A DNA stretch of 64,000 bases. Origin: Cornus controversa (Eukaryota; Streptophyta; Magnoliopsida; Cornales; Cornaceae). The stretch is from positions 18,011,001 through 18,075,000 of the forward strand of contig CM048845.1 of NCBI GenBank assembly GCA_026545225.1, written 5' to 3'. This document shows positions 54,490-64,000 of this stretch, in pieces; position 1 is the first letter of the stretch, and each line of letters starts with the position of its first letter. The notes beneath the pieces are model-generated. The model was given only the letters and a program-made list of their open reading frames with translations. It was not told the origin of the DNA and did not search any database. A program made the position numbers and the translations under genes.

Positions 54490-56420
54490 AAAAGGATACA
54501 ATTTGCGACTATTTTCAGCTCCTTCCTGCTCCAAGGGGGGTCTTCATACCATTCGATGTACTTTGTGAGTGACATTTGCCCATACTTGTTACGGTGCATT
54601 TCTTGGGTAGAGAACTTATATGCCTCTAATAGGAACCTCTTCATCCAATCTTTTGGATATATTCTGAATCTGGTCTATGTAAGAGTTAGATTCGATTTTA
54701 TGTAGGCTTCGGTCCGCTTTTGGGACCTGACAAGCTTCGTATTCCATTTTGGAATATGTGAGTTCTTACCCACTCTAGAGAATATCAAAGGCTTTTACTT
54801 GTTGGTGATGCAAAACTTAATCTTGTTGTCCCTTCACTCGAGAAAGGCTTTCAGAGAAAACTCAACTTCCTGACAGATCTAAGAAAGAACAAGCTAAAGG
54901 GCACCTTTATTAGTGACAATAAACTCTCACTAGATCCTGATTGAGCAATTTCTTGTGGCAGACTATGTTGAGGGGCATGGAACCGGGTTCTTTTGTTCCC
55001 CCAAATTGTGGCCAGAGAGGCAAAGATCAATCCTTGCCCTTTGTATTCTTGGTATTGTGATTTTTTCCCATATCGCGGGTCGTATTGATGCACAACTAAT
55101 ATAGTTGACTCAGAATATTCGGAGCGGGTGAGCTTTCGTCCCTTGCCTTTTGGCTGAGACCATTGGGGGGTCCATCGCCATCAATTGGGCCTCGACACAT
55201 CCTTTACTAGCTGTGTTGCATCCCTGCAATTGTGGACTCAATGTCTTCCTACCCTTGGGGATATTTGGTTTCCTGTTTTCAGGATACAGCTCCATATCGA
55301 TGCATCTAAAAATTCTAGGTTCCGACCAGTGTGGATGCTTGCGTGCATTTCTTGAGACCAAGGTTCCGAAGGATATGAAATGGTACATTGGTTGGACCAT
55401 AGTTGTCAAAGGCGCGCGAAGCGTGCGCCTGAGGCAGCGAGGCGTAGCCCCTACGCCTAGGGTATGCCCAGGCGAGGCACTTTGAAAGAGGCGCGCGCCT
55501 CAAGCACTGAGGGGAGAGGCGCAGCCTGCAAAATCTGTTTCACTCACTCCGGAATCTGTTTTTCTGTTTCATTTGTTGTTAATTGCCATGAATATGCTTT
55601 TTATTTGCTCTCAATTGTAGTTGTTCTACATTGTTTCACTCACTCACTATAAATGTTATATTTTTTTAAAAAAATTCAACTTGCGCCTCACTTCAGTCAG
55701 GCCCACTTCTCGCCTTGCGCCTCGCGCCTCAGGCTCCAGGAAGCCTTAGCGCCTTAGTGCGCCTTAAGCCTTTAACAACTATGGGTTGGATGAGTTTTTG
55801 CATTTACCCGGTGATCAGAACTCGTAATCTACCCTTCATCCCCTTGTTAGGCTATAAGGGCGTAGGTCCTTGTGTAGCAGGGAGAGTGGTTTGCCAGTTT
55901 GATTAGGTTCAAGACATTCTTATTATTGGCGATTCGAGTAGATTCGTATTTGACTTTGATTCCACCGCAAGCACAAGTAGCCGAGATATCAGAATGGGAG
56001 GGTCACAAGACGTATGAGAGTTCCAAAGATGTGCAGATGTTTCCGGGCACTTATGCCGTTAAATTGTATTATCCTTGGGTTGAAGGCTTTATTGGGATGA
56101 GGGAGCCTATTGTAGATCCTTTTTCTGCTAAAGATCCAGTTCCATCTTCCAACCACTATGTGAACGATTTCAAGGCTTTGGAGACTCAGCTCACCTACTG
56201 TGTTGAGGCATATTAACGAGATCAGGAGGCACATTGCCGGGACTTGGTGAACTTGATGAGGAGACACTATTGGCTAAGTCTCCACAAAGAGATTAGAGGA
56301 TGAAATAAACCAGCATGCTAATGAGAGGGAGGTTTTGGCCGGCCTGGTTAAAGAATTGACCAATGGATTAAGGTTTGTGAATGACCTTGCCAGAGCAACC
56401 ATCGGCCAAGAAAATGGGTA
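54490..56420 (+). pseudogene. Right arm: longer copy of the transposon-associated protein
   Basis: Plus strand. Mirrors the left arm from about 54495 to 55020 at roughly 80% identity, then continues with sequence absent from the left arm: AINWASTHPLLAVLHPCNCG, LKILGSDQCGCLRAFLETKV and DMKWYIGW up to 55389. A miniature element (55398-55783) interrupts there. After it the frame resumes with WMSFCIYPVIRTRNLPFIPL, and EWEGHKTYESSKDVQMFPGT (from about 55995) matches the left arm again. An acidic coiled-coil-like end follows to about 56420. Probably DUF7745-like; stops in several places. Confidence 0.58.
55398..55783. mobile_element. GC-rich miniature element inside the right arm
   Basis: 386 bases. 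Ends CATAGTTGTCAAAGGCGC and, inverted, CATAGTTGTTAAAGGCTTAA. The 8-base duplication GGTTGGAC / GGTTGGAT flanks it with one mismatch (55390-55397, 55784-55791), the size used by hAT elements. The interior alternates AGGCG and CGCCT phrases and folds back strongly. It interrupts the DMKWYIGW / WMSFCIYP junction of the host pseudogene. Confidence 0.85.
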
Positions 56421-56624
56421 AACAATTGGCAGTCTTGCACGATACCAGTCTTTTTGTAGGGATGTATTAGATAGCATATGTTTTTTTGACACCCTATTCC
56501 TACAATTAGGGTTAGAAGTCCAAACAAATATACACATGTATTGCCACATTCTAATTAGTTATGAAAAATTAATCTCTAACCCCTTTTTTATTTTTTATTT
56601 TATTTTATCTTCTTTTTTTAAAAT

Positions 56625-57445
56625 GTAGTCCTTGAATGAAGATTCAATAAGTTGTTATCGTCTTGATAGCGAAAGCTTGGTTTAGGACATTCAGTTGATG
56701 AGGCATCTTCTGGACTAGGAGGTGGAGGATTTTGTTCAGTTTTTGGCTTTACAGTCAGCAGCAAGGAGTTGGTGAGGGGGAGAATGAGTGGATCTGGGCG
56801 GCTACCTCTCACGGGAGATTTGAAGTCTCCTCTTTTATAGGAGATTCATTGGTGTGCAGGTGCCTTCTTTTCCTTGGAAGGCCATTTGGCGCACGAAAGC
56901 CCCGTTAAAGGTGGCTTTCTTTGGGTGAGCAGCCTTGGGGAGGATCTTGACGATCGACAACCTAAAAAAAAAAAAAAGACAAATCAACATTAACTGGTGT
57001 TGCATGTGCAAGAGAATCGAGGAGTTCGTCAACCATGTCCTTTTGCATTTCCCATTGGCTCGAGAGGGTTGGAATTTGCATTTTTGCCGTGTTTGGTATT
57101 TGTTGGGTCATGCCTTTTGCCACAAAAGATTTGCTCAAAGCTTGGCGTTGTTGTATAGTGGGGAAGCAAGCTCGAGATGTTTGTAGGGTGGCCTCTCTTT
57201 GCTTATGGTGGGGCCTTTGGCAAGAAAGAAATAGGAGATCCTTTGAAGGGGAGGAGACTCCTATTTGGGCTTTAAAATTCTTTATATTTAGATCCTTATT
57301 TTTTTGTATTCATGGTAGTTTTTGTAAATCAGTGAAGGAGTTATTGGTTTTCGTGGATAACAAGAGGTTATAGTGCCTTTTGTATATGGGACGCGCTCCT
57401 TGTTTGAGCACCTTTTATGATATCTTTACTTATCAAAAAAAATGT
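56625..57445 (+). pseudogene. 5'-truncated L1-type LINE, 3' end
   Basis: Covers only the last fifth of ORF2: [49 protein letters not shown] (57000-57050) and, in another frame, [19 protein letters not shown], matching the end of the intact ORF2 at 39819. The 3' end TTTACTTATC followed by eight A (57430-57443) matches the TATACTTATC-A tail of the full-length LINE, so both belong to one family. Frameshifted. Confidence 0.87.
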
Positions 57446-58871
57446 TCCACTATAAGTATATACATCCATCCATGCAAACATATGTATATATCTATACATA
57501 TTTTCTATTTTATTACAAAAAATATTTTATTAAAAAGGATGCAATCATTAATTTCATTATTTCATTATTGGGATAGATTAATTGAATTATGTGAATTAGC
57601 CTATCTTCCACCTAAATTTTTTTAATTGTAGTGTTTTTTGTTATCTTTTGGGAGATGTGAATTTCAATGGGATGAGGCAGCAGGTGGTGGGAGGATTGAC
57701 TTTTTGAATTTTGAAAAACAACAAGAGTCAACGTGTGGGACCCACGCGGCATGCACGCGTAGGGGTATAAATGGGTCCCACACTTCTATGAGTCAGAGCC
57801 CAAAAGCAATGCTTTCTTACATTACTCTAATCATTCATTTAAATCTGGCGTATGCTAACGTTCACATCTTAATTACCTGCTCTAAGCTTCCTAATTAAAT
57901 GCAGGGCCATCAGTAAATATCCTCTGATCCTCTCTTACCCACAATGCTTATGCTAGCTCTATAATTCTTAGGGACGTGACTGTTGTAGCAAAATCATTGT
58001 ATTGTATTAGCATTCCTTCTTAAGCTAAATGTCAGAGAATCTTAACTAAAAGGTCGGGGAAAATATTTCCAATGATCAGTAAATGTCATTTGTTACCTTC
58101 AGTGGCATGTGGCAGCTCTGGAACTCACAGGGGGGTGGCTATGGCTTTTGTAGTAAAAACATAGTCAGAAGAAAATTATCACATTCGTTAGATCTGCATG
58201 AATTACGTTGATCTTTCCTATCAAATATTAATGACTATAAAAATCCATATACAATAACAAAATAAACACATGTACATTTGATTCTTTTCTAATTCCAAAT
58301 GCTTCAGACAACCGCTATGAATTAAAGCAAACAAAATCGATGAAAACATTTTCTATAAGCATAGCATCAAGATTAGTTAACCCAAATTGAACCTACTATA
58401 TACCAAGAACACGCAATTAATTGACAGAAAAACACTACGATTCGCTCAGTATAGAAGCTCTGACGCATCCAATCAATAGCCCTAAAATATTCAGTCAGCA
58501 AAACCATATATGAATACAAATATATATATATATAAACACACGCAAATATGTATATGTATAATCCTAATCGGAAATGAAAACATAGCAAATAAGCGTACCT
58601 GAACAGCGAAGTTCCGAGACGGTGGTTTTATTTTTTTGGGGAATATGGACAAATGAGGACCAGTAACATATATTAGTAGTAAAGTAAGTAGAGAATCAAA
58701 TCAATGGGTTATATGATGATTGATATCCACGTGTGCGTCCTAGATTTTCCGGCGTTCGCCGGAGACCATCTCTTAACTATCTTGAATTGTAACAGACTCA
58801 TTTGCGATTATTTAGTTTGTATGCGTCTGTAATAACTGAACTTTTTTTTTTTATATATATAATTAATAGAA
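57446..58871. other. Intergenic, with a TCP-like palindrome
   Basis: No coding region supported. It contains the GTGTGGGACCCA inverted repeat described separately. A C(A/G)AATATGTATATG microsatellite-like area lies at 58516-58560. Confidence 0.45.
57733..57783. promoter_or_regulatory. Inverted repeat with two TCP-type sites
   Basis: GTGTGGGACCCA (57733-57744) and TGGGTCCCACAC (57772-57783) are perfect 12-base inverted repeats with a 27-base spacer. The left arm includes palindromic GTGGGACCCAC, which fits the consensus of plant TCP factors (GTGGGNCC / GGNCCCAC), and the right arm has GGTCCCAC. No downstream gene is visible on either side within 4 kb, so a role is speculative. Confidence 0.4.
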
Positions 58872-59597
58872 GGGAGTGAATATTTGTACTCCATATTTAA
58901 CCTCAAGCACTCCATTTTACAAATTTAACAACTGAAATGACTTTTTTCTCCTTTTTTTTGTAATATCTTTTCAAATAACTCTTATACTTGGTTTGATGAG
59001 ATAGAAAATGTAAGAAAGGAAAAAAATTGAAAATTATTTTAACATTTTATGAGTTTACACGGTAGGAAAGAAAGATTTTGTGGAAAAATAACTTTTTATA
59101 ACCACCTAATTTTCTCTTAAATTTTTCCTACAAAAACACTACAAATTTTTGCTTTCTTGAGAAAGTTATATGAACTTGTTCTTATGCTCTCTTTTTATTT
59201 TATGCATATATTTTTAAAATATAGTATAATTGTCTATATCTCTCTCAATGTCTTATATTATTATTTATTTAGATTCTTATATTGCTTTAAGGTGAACCAT
59301 TATATTTTCTTGTAACTTTCATCTTGTCCAAATCATGAAATAATAGTTCCCACAACTTTCTTTAAAAAAAAAATTTATGCTAATCAAATGCATGCTATAA
59401 AATTAATTTTTAGGAGAAAAAAGTTAATTTTTCTTTCCTTCACTCCAATTTTTTTCACTTTTTGCTATTAATTTTCATCTAATCAAACAGACCCTATGAC
59501 TTTACTTAAGAGTTGAAGGGTAAACTTGTCATTTCATTTATTAAAATTAAAAGTTGGGAGTGCCAAGGTCAAATATGGAGCACCAATATCAACTCCC
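58872..59597. mobile_element. MULE-type non-autonomous element, 726 bp
   Basis: Perfect 9-base duplication TTAATAGAA at 58863-58871 and 59598-59606, the Mutator-like size. Inverted ends of about 45 bases: left GGGAGTGAATATTTGTACTC, right (inverted) GGGAGTTGATATTGGTGCTC, both continuing CATATTT(A/G)ACCT. AT-rich interior with no gene. Confidence 0.93.
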
Positions 59598-59723
59598 TTA
59601 ATAGAAACTACTCATAATTTCCACTCACATGTTAATATCAATTCAATTTTTTTTAAACACTCCTCATTCATCTAGCATTCTCATTTTTAATTATATGAAT
59701 AGGTTGTTCTTGTTTTATTTTTA

Positions 59724-59935
59724 GAGCAATGCTATACGTCTTGAATAAATATCACAAATTTTAACTCGAATATATGTGGCAGATGATATAGTCCATTATT
59801 TTAGGAGATAAAATTAAAAGGTAAGTTATTATTGGTGGGATTCCCCCCATACACGGAGTCCATATGGTATTATCACCTGCCACATAGATTCGAGTTAAAA
59901 TTTGTGAAATAAAATTGCGACGTTTAGCATTTCTC
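59724..59935. mobile_element. MULE-type MITE, 212 bp
   Basis: Perfect 9-base duplication TTATTTTTA at 59715-59723 and 59936-59944. Inverted ends of about 70 bases share CACAAATTTTAACTCGAAT and TATGTGGCAG, with the terminus GAGCAATGCTATACGTC against GAGAAATGCTAAACGTC. Almost the whole element can fold as one hairpin. Confidence 0.93.
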
Positions 59936-60039
59936 TTATTTTTAATAGCAAAAAAATTTCTTGTTTACTTCAACAATATTCAACAAATTTTCTTATTAAG
60001 TAACACTAACCTCCATAGTGTATGTTCCTGGCATAAATC

Positions 60040-60330
60040 AAATTTTATTACAGAATATTATGATTCCCTTTCTTAATTCTTGTTCAGTTATCCTTTTCTG
60101 TGATTTCATTGTATATCTCATTAATTTAACTCCTCAATAATTTTCACAATTTTTCAATTCATTTAGTTTTATAAATAAGTGTTCTTTTTCTTAATTCACT
60201 TGACACTATTTCTTCTCTTAAAATTACATTGAATAATTTTGTCAACCATTCAATTCATACATTTTCTAAGATTCGTCATGCCTTTATAAGAATATTATAA
60301 AGTTCCACCATTTTATTGAAAAAAGTATGT
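60040..60330 (-). pseudogene. RTE-type LINE fragment
   Basis: Recognised by similarity to 62860-63130 in the same window: TTTCATTGTAT...CTCATTAATTTAACTCCT, CATTCAATTCATAC against CACTCAATTCCTAC, and CATGCCT at matching spacing. On the minus strand this is the palm-proximal RT region seen better in the other copy. Too decayed to translate. Confidence 0.7.
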
Positions 60331-60403
60331 TCTTTGCCTCTTTATTATTGACATTATTTACGATTCTTGAATATTATCAAGTTCTGTTGTTTATATATAT
60401 ATA

Positions 60404-60606
60404 TAAACTGACTTCTGATTTGAGTGCTTGTCTTTGAAGAAATTTGTCAATAGTACGGGGGTTGTAGTTCACCAATAAAAATAAAGAATGATAAATAAAA
60501 TAAAAACAAAGAGGTAGAGAATATATATATATATATTGGTGAACTACAACCCCCTACTATTGACAAATTTCTTCAAAGACAAGCACTCAAATCAGAAGTC
60601 AGTTTA
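60404..60606. repeat. 72-base near-perfect foldback, 60-base loop
   Basis: Left arm 60404-60475 and right arm 60536-60606 are inverted copies differing by one inserted C (AGTACGGGGG against AGTAGGGGG). The loop 60476-60535 is AT-rich. A transcript from either strand would form a hairpin of more than 70 pairs. No target duplication seen. Confidence 0.95.
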
Positions 60607-60840
60607 TGCAATCCCTTCAAAGATATGCAACAGTAGCTGAGCTCAGGAATCAGTCTACAAAAACTTGGAATTCTGACCTGATCCAAATTCTATTTAGGGA
60701 TATTAATTTGATTCTCAAGTGTTCCCATAGAGTTGGCTCTATAGTGCTCGTACGTGTGAGAACTAGAACTGTAACAATAGAGGCGACTGTAATCGCTTAT
60801 TGTTAGAGAACCGTGCGCTCCACACGTGTGAGCGATCTCA

Positions 60841-60946
60841 GCCGTCCCTACTGTTATAGCACTGTACTGTAACAACAGAGGAGCAAGATATCAGTCGTCC
60901 CTGCTGTTATAGCACCGTGCTTTAACATCAGAGGAGCCTTGCTCCA
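60841..60946. repeat. 53-base tandem duplication
   Basis: Two diverged copies of CCGTCCCTACTGTTATAGCA ... AACAGAGGAGC. A more degenerate relative lies just upstream (60763-60800). Confidence 0.7.
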
Positions 60947-60949
60947 GCT

Positions 60950-61990
60950 ATAGATAGGAGATTGCAACATTGTGGATGAGTATATGGGGGGATGGTTGAG
61001 AGTTGTGTGTAAGCTGTTTGGAGAAATGGATGAGTCAATAGCCTATATACTCTATTATGCTGCCCTACTGCATGGGTTGTTTATACTTTATAGGGCTAGT
61101 CCTTTGAGAATGGATTTTGGCTCTGAGAATCAGATTTCATGGCAGCAAGCATGGACTTCTCTGCACAACACTAGGCCTAAAACTGATGATGTTGCAGCTC
61201 ATTTCAGCTTAGGATACAATGGAAATTTTCATTTCAGCTCTTTCTGTAAAGAGTGCTTACATTTTTAAGGACACAAATTCACCCAACTTGAATGCCATCT
61301 TAGATGTAAAAATCAGTAGAACATCTAGCAAAAAAAATACTACAATTCTCAGGATTGGGCTTATTGGCCCTCAAAATCACACAAATTAACATCTAATTTA
61401 TTGATTTGGTGTGCGTAGTTGAACAATAAATGCAGTATTCAAGCTCCTTTAAAGATTCAAACTCAAAACAGTTGTTTCACTGATATGTTTTAACAAACTA
61501 AACTATAGCTAATAGCCCTCAACAAGCACAACTTCCATTCTCCTTTCAAGGAATCACAATCCATGCCCATAATTTGCCATTCCATATTACATAGCTCAAA
61601 GTTTGGTAATGCGATCCCAAAAAGAAAAGTACTTTCGATAGGTTTCATGAGATTAATGTTATGGGCTTTAAACAATGAAAAAACTTGCGCTATATTTCCC
61701 TTTGGAAAGAATAACAATATTCCGATATCATGAATGGTACACTGTACCCACCAAAAAACAATCATATTAAGACCCAAAGCTAGTACAAGTCCACTTCGCA
61801 AATTCTCTACCATTCCCCCCCAAAATTACTTCCACATTTACACCCCATTCGCATATTTTAACTTGTTCCTGAGGCAATACTTCCTCTCTGACAAGTTCTA
61901 GTTCTTCACCAAGGCAAGACAAAACTTCCCAAAATGGGACTAAGTAGGGAGCAGAAGATGTAGGGCATTAGTACAACTTAAATAAGATAT
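60950..61990. other. Downstream flank of the WD40 gene
   Basis: The 61480-61990 part probably holds the 3' UTR of the WD40 gene. A plus-strand open stretch at 60972-61268 has no recognisable similarity and I do not call it a gene. Confidence 0.4.
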
Positions 61991-62309
61991 TCATGTGATC
62001 TTGTGCAATCCAATGTTCAGATCAGAAGATATGGATATCAGAAGTGGGAGAGAGTGGTGCCATGCAGCTTTAAAGACGCGTTTCTGGTGAGCCCTTACTG
62101 ACTGTGAAGGTTTGTGAGCATTATACCTGATATCAAAGATGTGGACCACAGGGTCAGCTGAACCAGATGTGATGTACATACCATCAGGAGACCATGCTTG
62201 ATTTATTAGAGCGGACTGTGATTCGCTAGCATCTTGCTTCCAACCAAATGCATGGATTTCCGTTTGCCTCAACCTAATATCAAACAACCGAAGTTGCCTC
62301 TCCGGGGTC
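61991..62309 (-). CDS. Last exon of a WD40-repeat protein gene
   Basis: The acceptor TATATGCAG at 62310-62312 starts an exon whose first base completes a codon, followed by 105 codons and TGA at 61991-61993. It reads TPERQLRLFDIRLRQTEIHA, ALINQAWSPDGMYITSGSAD and PVVHIFDIRYNAHKPSQSV, then RAHQKRVFKAAWHHSLPLL and ISSDLNIGLHKIT. Two WD40 repeats are clear, with ends FDIR and, more degenerate, IGLHK. The rest of the gene lies further right, beyond an intron of at least 1.7 kb that contains an RTE LINE and passes the window edge. WD40 propellers are protein-binding scaffolds; I do not recognise the specific gene. Confidence 0.82.
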
Positions 62310-62754
62310 CTGCATATAAGACATTTTTGCAAGAACGTCAGAGCAACCAAACAAAAGTGGAACAAGGAAGAATCCTGTAGATAAGACATCTTTTCTAGAA
62401 CATTAGCAACGAAATGAAGATAGAACACAAGGAAATAACACAAGGAAATATGTTGCACCTACAAAGACGCACAAAATCTTTTTTGACCATAATTAATCAG
62501 AATGAACAGTAACTACATCATATAGAACTTGACCCTTCCTTGAATGACCTCATCCAACCCTACAATCTTCTTTTTGAGTTAAAGATTAACCATGGATATT
62601 GTCTTGAACTAGTAGCTTATATCCATATTTATACATAAGTCACGATATTCAATTGTCAACATATTTTTGAAATCCATCAACATTAACACAACGTCACAAA
62701 AAATAGAGCTAAAACTACTCAATTGCTACCATATTTGTGAAACCTATCAATTTT

Positions 62755-63990
62755 AACACCAAACATCATCTTCATTGAATCAAGTCCAAAAGCTTTCATT
62801 ACACAATAAATGGCCTCTATAGTAGATCTTCTGGGCATAAATCCAAATTGATTTCCAGACACTGGATTCATTTCTTAGTCTTAGTTCTATAACCTTTTCC
62901 CATAATTTCATTGTATGACTCATTAATTTAACTCCTTGATAGTCACCACAATTTTGTAAATTGTCTTTATTTTTGTAATAGACACTATAGTACTTTTTCT
63001 CCATTCATTACGCATTGTTACTTCTTTAAGAATTTTATTAAATAAGTTTGTTAGCCACTCAATTCCTACTTTTCCTAGAGTTCTCCATGCCTCTATTGGT
63101 ATATTATTAGGTCCTACCAATTATTATCACTCATCTTTTTTATTGCATACTCTAATTCTCTTTTATTGATCCTATTTATCAATCATATGCATTGCTCATT
63201 ATGTGTAATTTCTTCCATAGAATACTCCTCATTTAATAGCTGTTGAAATCATTCTTTTTATCTATCCAATTTGTCACTCTCTCTAACTAATATTTTTTAT
63301 CCATATCCCTCATGCATCTAATTTGATCCATATTGATATCTCTAGTCAACCTCTCTCTACTTTTTGCCAACTAGTAAATATCTTTTTCACCTTATTTTAT
63401 ACCCAATTTTTCATACAAACTATTTAGCGCATTTCCTTTAGCTTTAACTACCACCTTCTTAGCTTCATTTCTTAATTTTCTATATTTCTCTAAGTCCTCT
63501 TGTTTTTTTACTCTTTTGCCATTCTTTAAAACTCTTCTTTTATTTCGAATTACTTGTTGAATTTCATCATTCCACCACCATGTTTCTTTCTTAATAAAAT
63601 TCTTCCTTTAGTCTCTCCCAAAGTCTCCCTTGCCACATTTCTAATATAGTCTACCATTTTTGCCCATAAATCATCTATATTGTCCTCCCAATTCCATTGC
63701 TTTTCTTGTAATATTTTTTTCTCTAAATGTTATCATTTTATCTCCTTTTAACCTCTTTCCATTTTATGTTTTGTTGTCCATTATTGCTTTTCAATATTTA
63801 AGTACTTTAATTGACAAGTCTAATATTAACAACCTATGTTGGCTTGTTAAACTTTCACCCACGATTACCTTACAGTTTTTACATGTGTTCCATTTTCTTC
63901 TTCTATATAAATAATAATCAATTTGTGTTCCATTTATACCATTTTTAAATGTTATATTAAATGTTCATCTCTTTTTTTTTAAAAAGTATT
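62755..63990 (-). pseudogene. RTE-type LINE relic in the WD40 gene intron
   Basis: Minus strand, same direction as the host gene. The N-terminal part near 63660 has MVDYIRNVARETLG and a lysine-rich area broken by stops. The RT has VGPNNIPIEAWRTLGKVGIE and WLTNLFNKILKEV (63120 down), then after a frameshift GDYQGVKLMSHTMKLWEKVI and ELRLRNES. NQFGFMPRRSTIEAIYCV at about 62845 is the conserved palm entry. Homology stops at about 62755, before the catalytic (F/Y)ADD. A second degraded copy is at 60040-60330. Confidence 0.85.
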
Positions 63991-64000
63991 TGCTAACATT

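Noticed and set aside
60972..61268. 98-residue plus frame
   Set aside because: Considered as a small gene, but no motif, signal peptide or splice partner was found.
61490..61813. 107-residue minus frame downstream of the WD40 stop
   Set aside because: No recognisable domain, follows the stop of a well-defined last exon, and is more likely 3' UTR or intergenic.

Overview
The window looks like nuclear DNA of a flowering plant, probably a dicot or other non-grass. It is AT-rich and microsatellite-dense, protein genes are split by long introns, and most sequence is transposon-derived: Ty1/copia, Ty3/gypsy (including the Tat lineage with an antisense ORF), plant L1-type and RTE-type LINEs, MULE- and hAT-type miniature elements, and TRIM/SMART-sized LTR elements. 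Nothing is bacterial or organellar. Species cannot be named from the sequence.

Layout. 1-3202: 5' end of a copia element on the minus strand (broken gag-pol, primer-binding site, 1.4-kb LTR). 3203-9160: gene-free, containing a complete 1.5-kb non-autonomous LTR element (5653-7197, TSD AAGTT). 9170-12715: broken Ty3/gypsy gag-protease and a broken LINE. 13421-21935: a decayed Tat-lineage Ty3/gypsy element with gag, protease, RT, RNase H and integrase on the plus strand, then tandem-repeat blocks, then an antisense ORF relic on the minus strand. 21945-23860: copia RNase H relic and a tandem duplication. 24062-25860: intronless FAR1/MULE transposase-like pseudogene. 25860-30340: mostly repeats.

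30657-46990 (minus) is the best host gene, a four-exon DCD-domain protein. Its splice sites and phases join into an uninterrupted 408-residue reading frame. Intron 1 is 12.3 kb and holds a LINE fragment, a 250-bp SMART/TRIM element, a hAT-type element and a full-length L1-type LINE (39735-45857) with an intact 1241-residue ORF2, a poly(A) tail, a 14-bp target duplication and a TTTT/AA insertion site. Intron 3 holds another LINE piece. 48125-57445 is again transposon territory, including a large inverted duplication of a transposon-associated gene with a GC-rich miniature element in one arm. 58872-60606 has two MULE-type miniature elements with perfect 9-bp duplications and a near-perfect 72-bp foldback. 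61991-62309 is the last exon of a WD40 gene (minus), whose upstream intron contains an RTE LINE.

The most unusual signal is at 17456-18285, between integrase and the antisense ORF of the Tat element. Three diverged tandem units each carry an element like the plant snRNA upstream sequence element (USE), then 22 bases, a TATA-like box, 34 bases to the start of a 22-bp hairpin, and a run of 5-6 T within five bases of the hairpin end. The stem sequences differ between units but pairing is kept by compensatory changes and G-U pairs. This resembles a cluster of RNA polymerase III-type small hairpin RNA genes carried by a retrotransposon. The transcription claim is an inference; spacing and covariation are read directly from the sequence.
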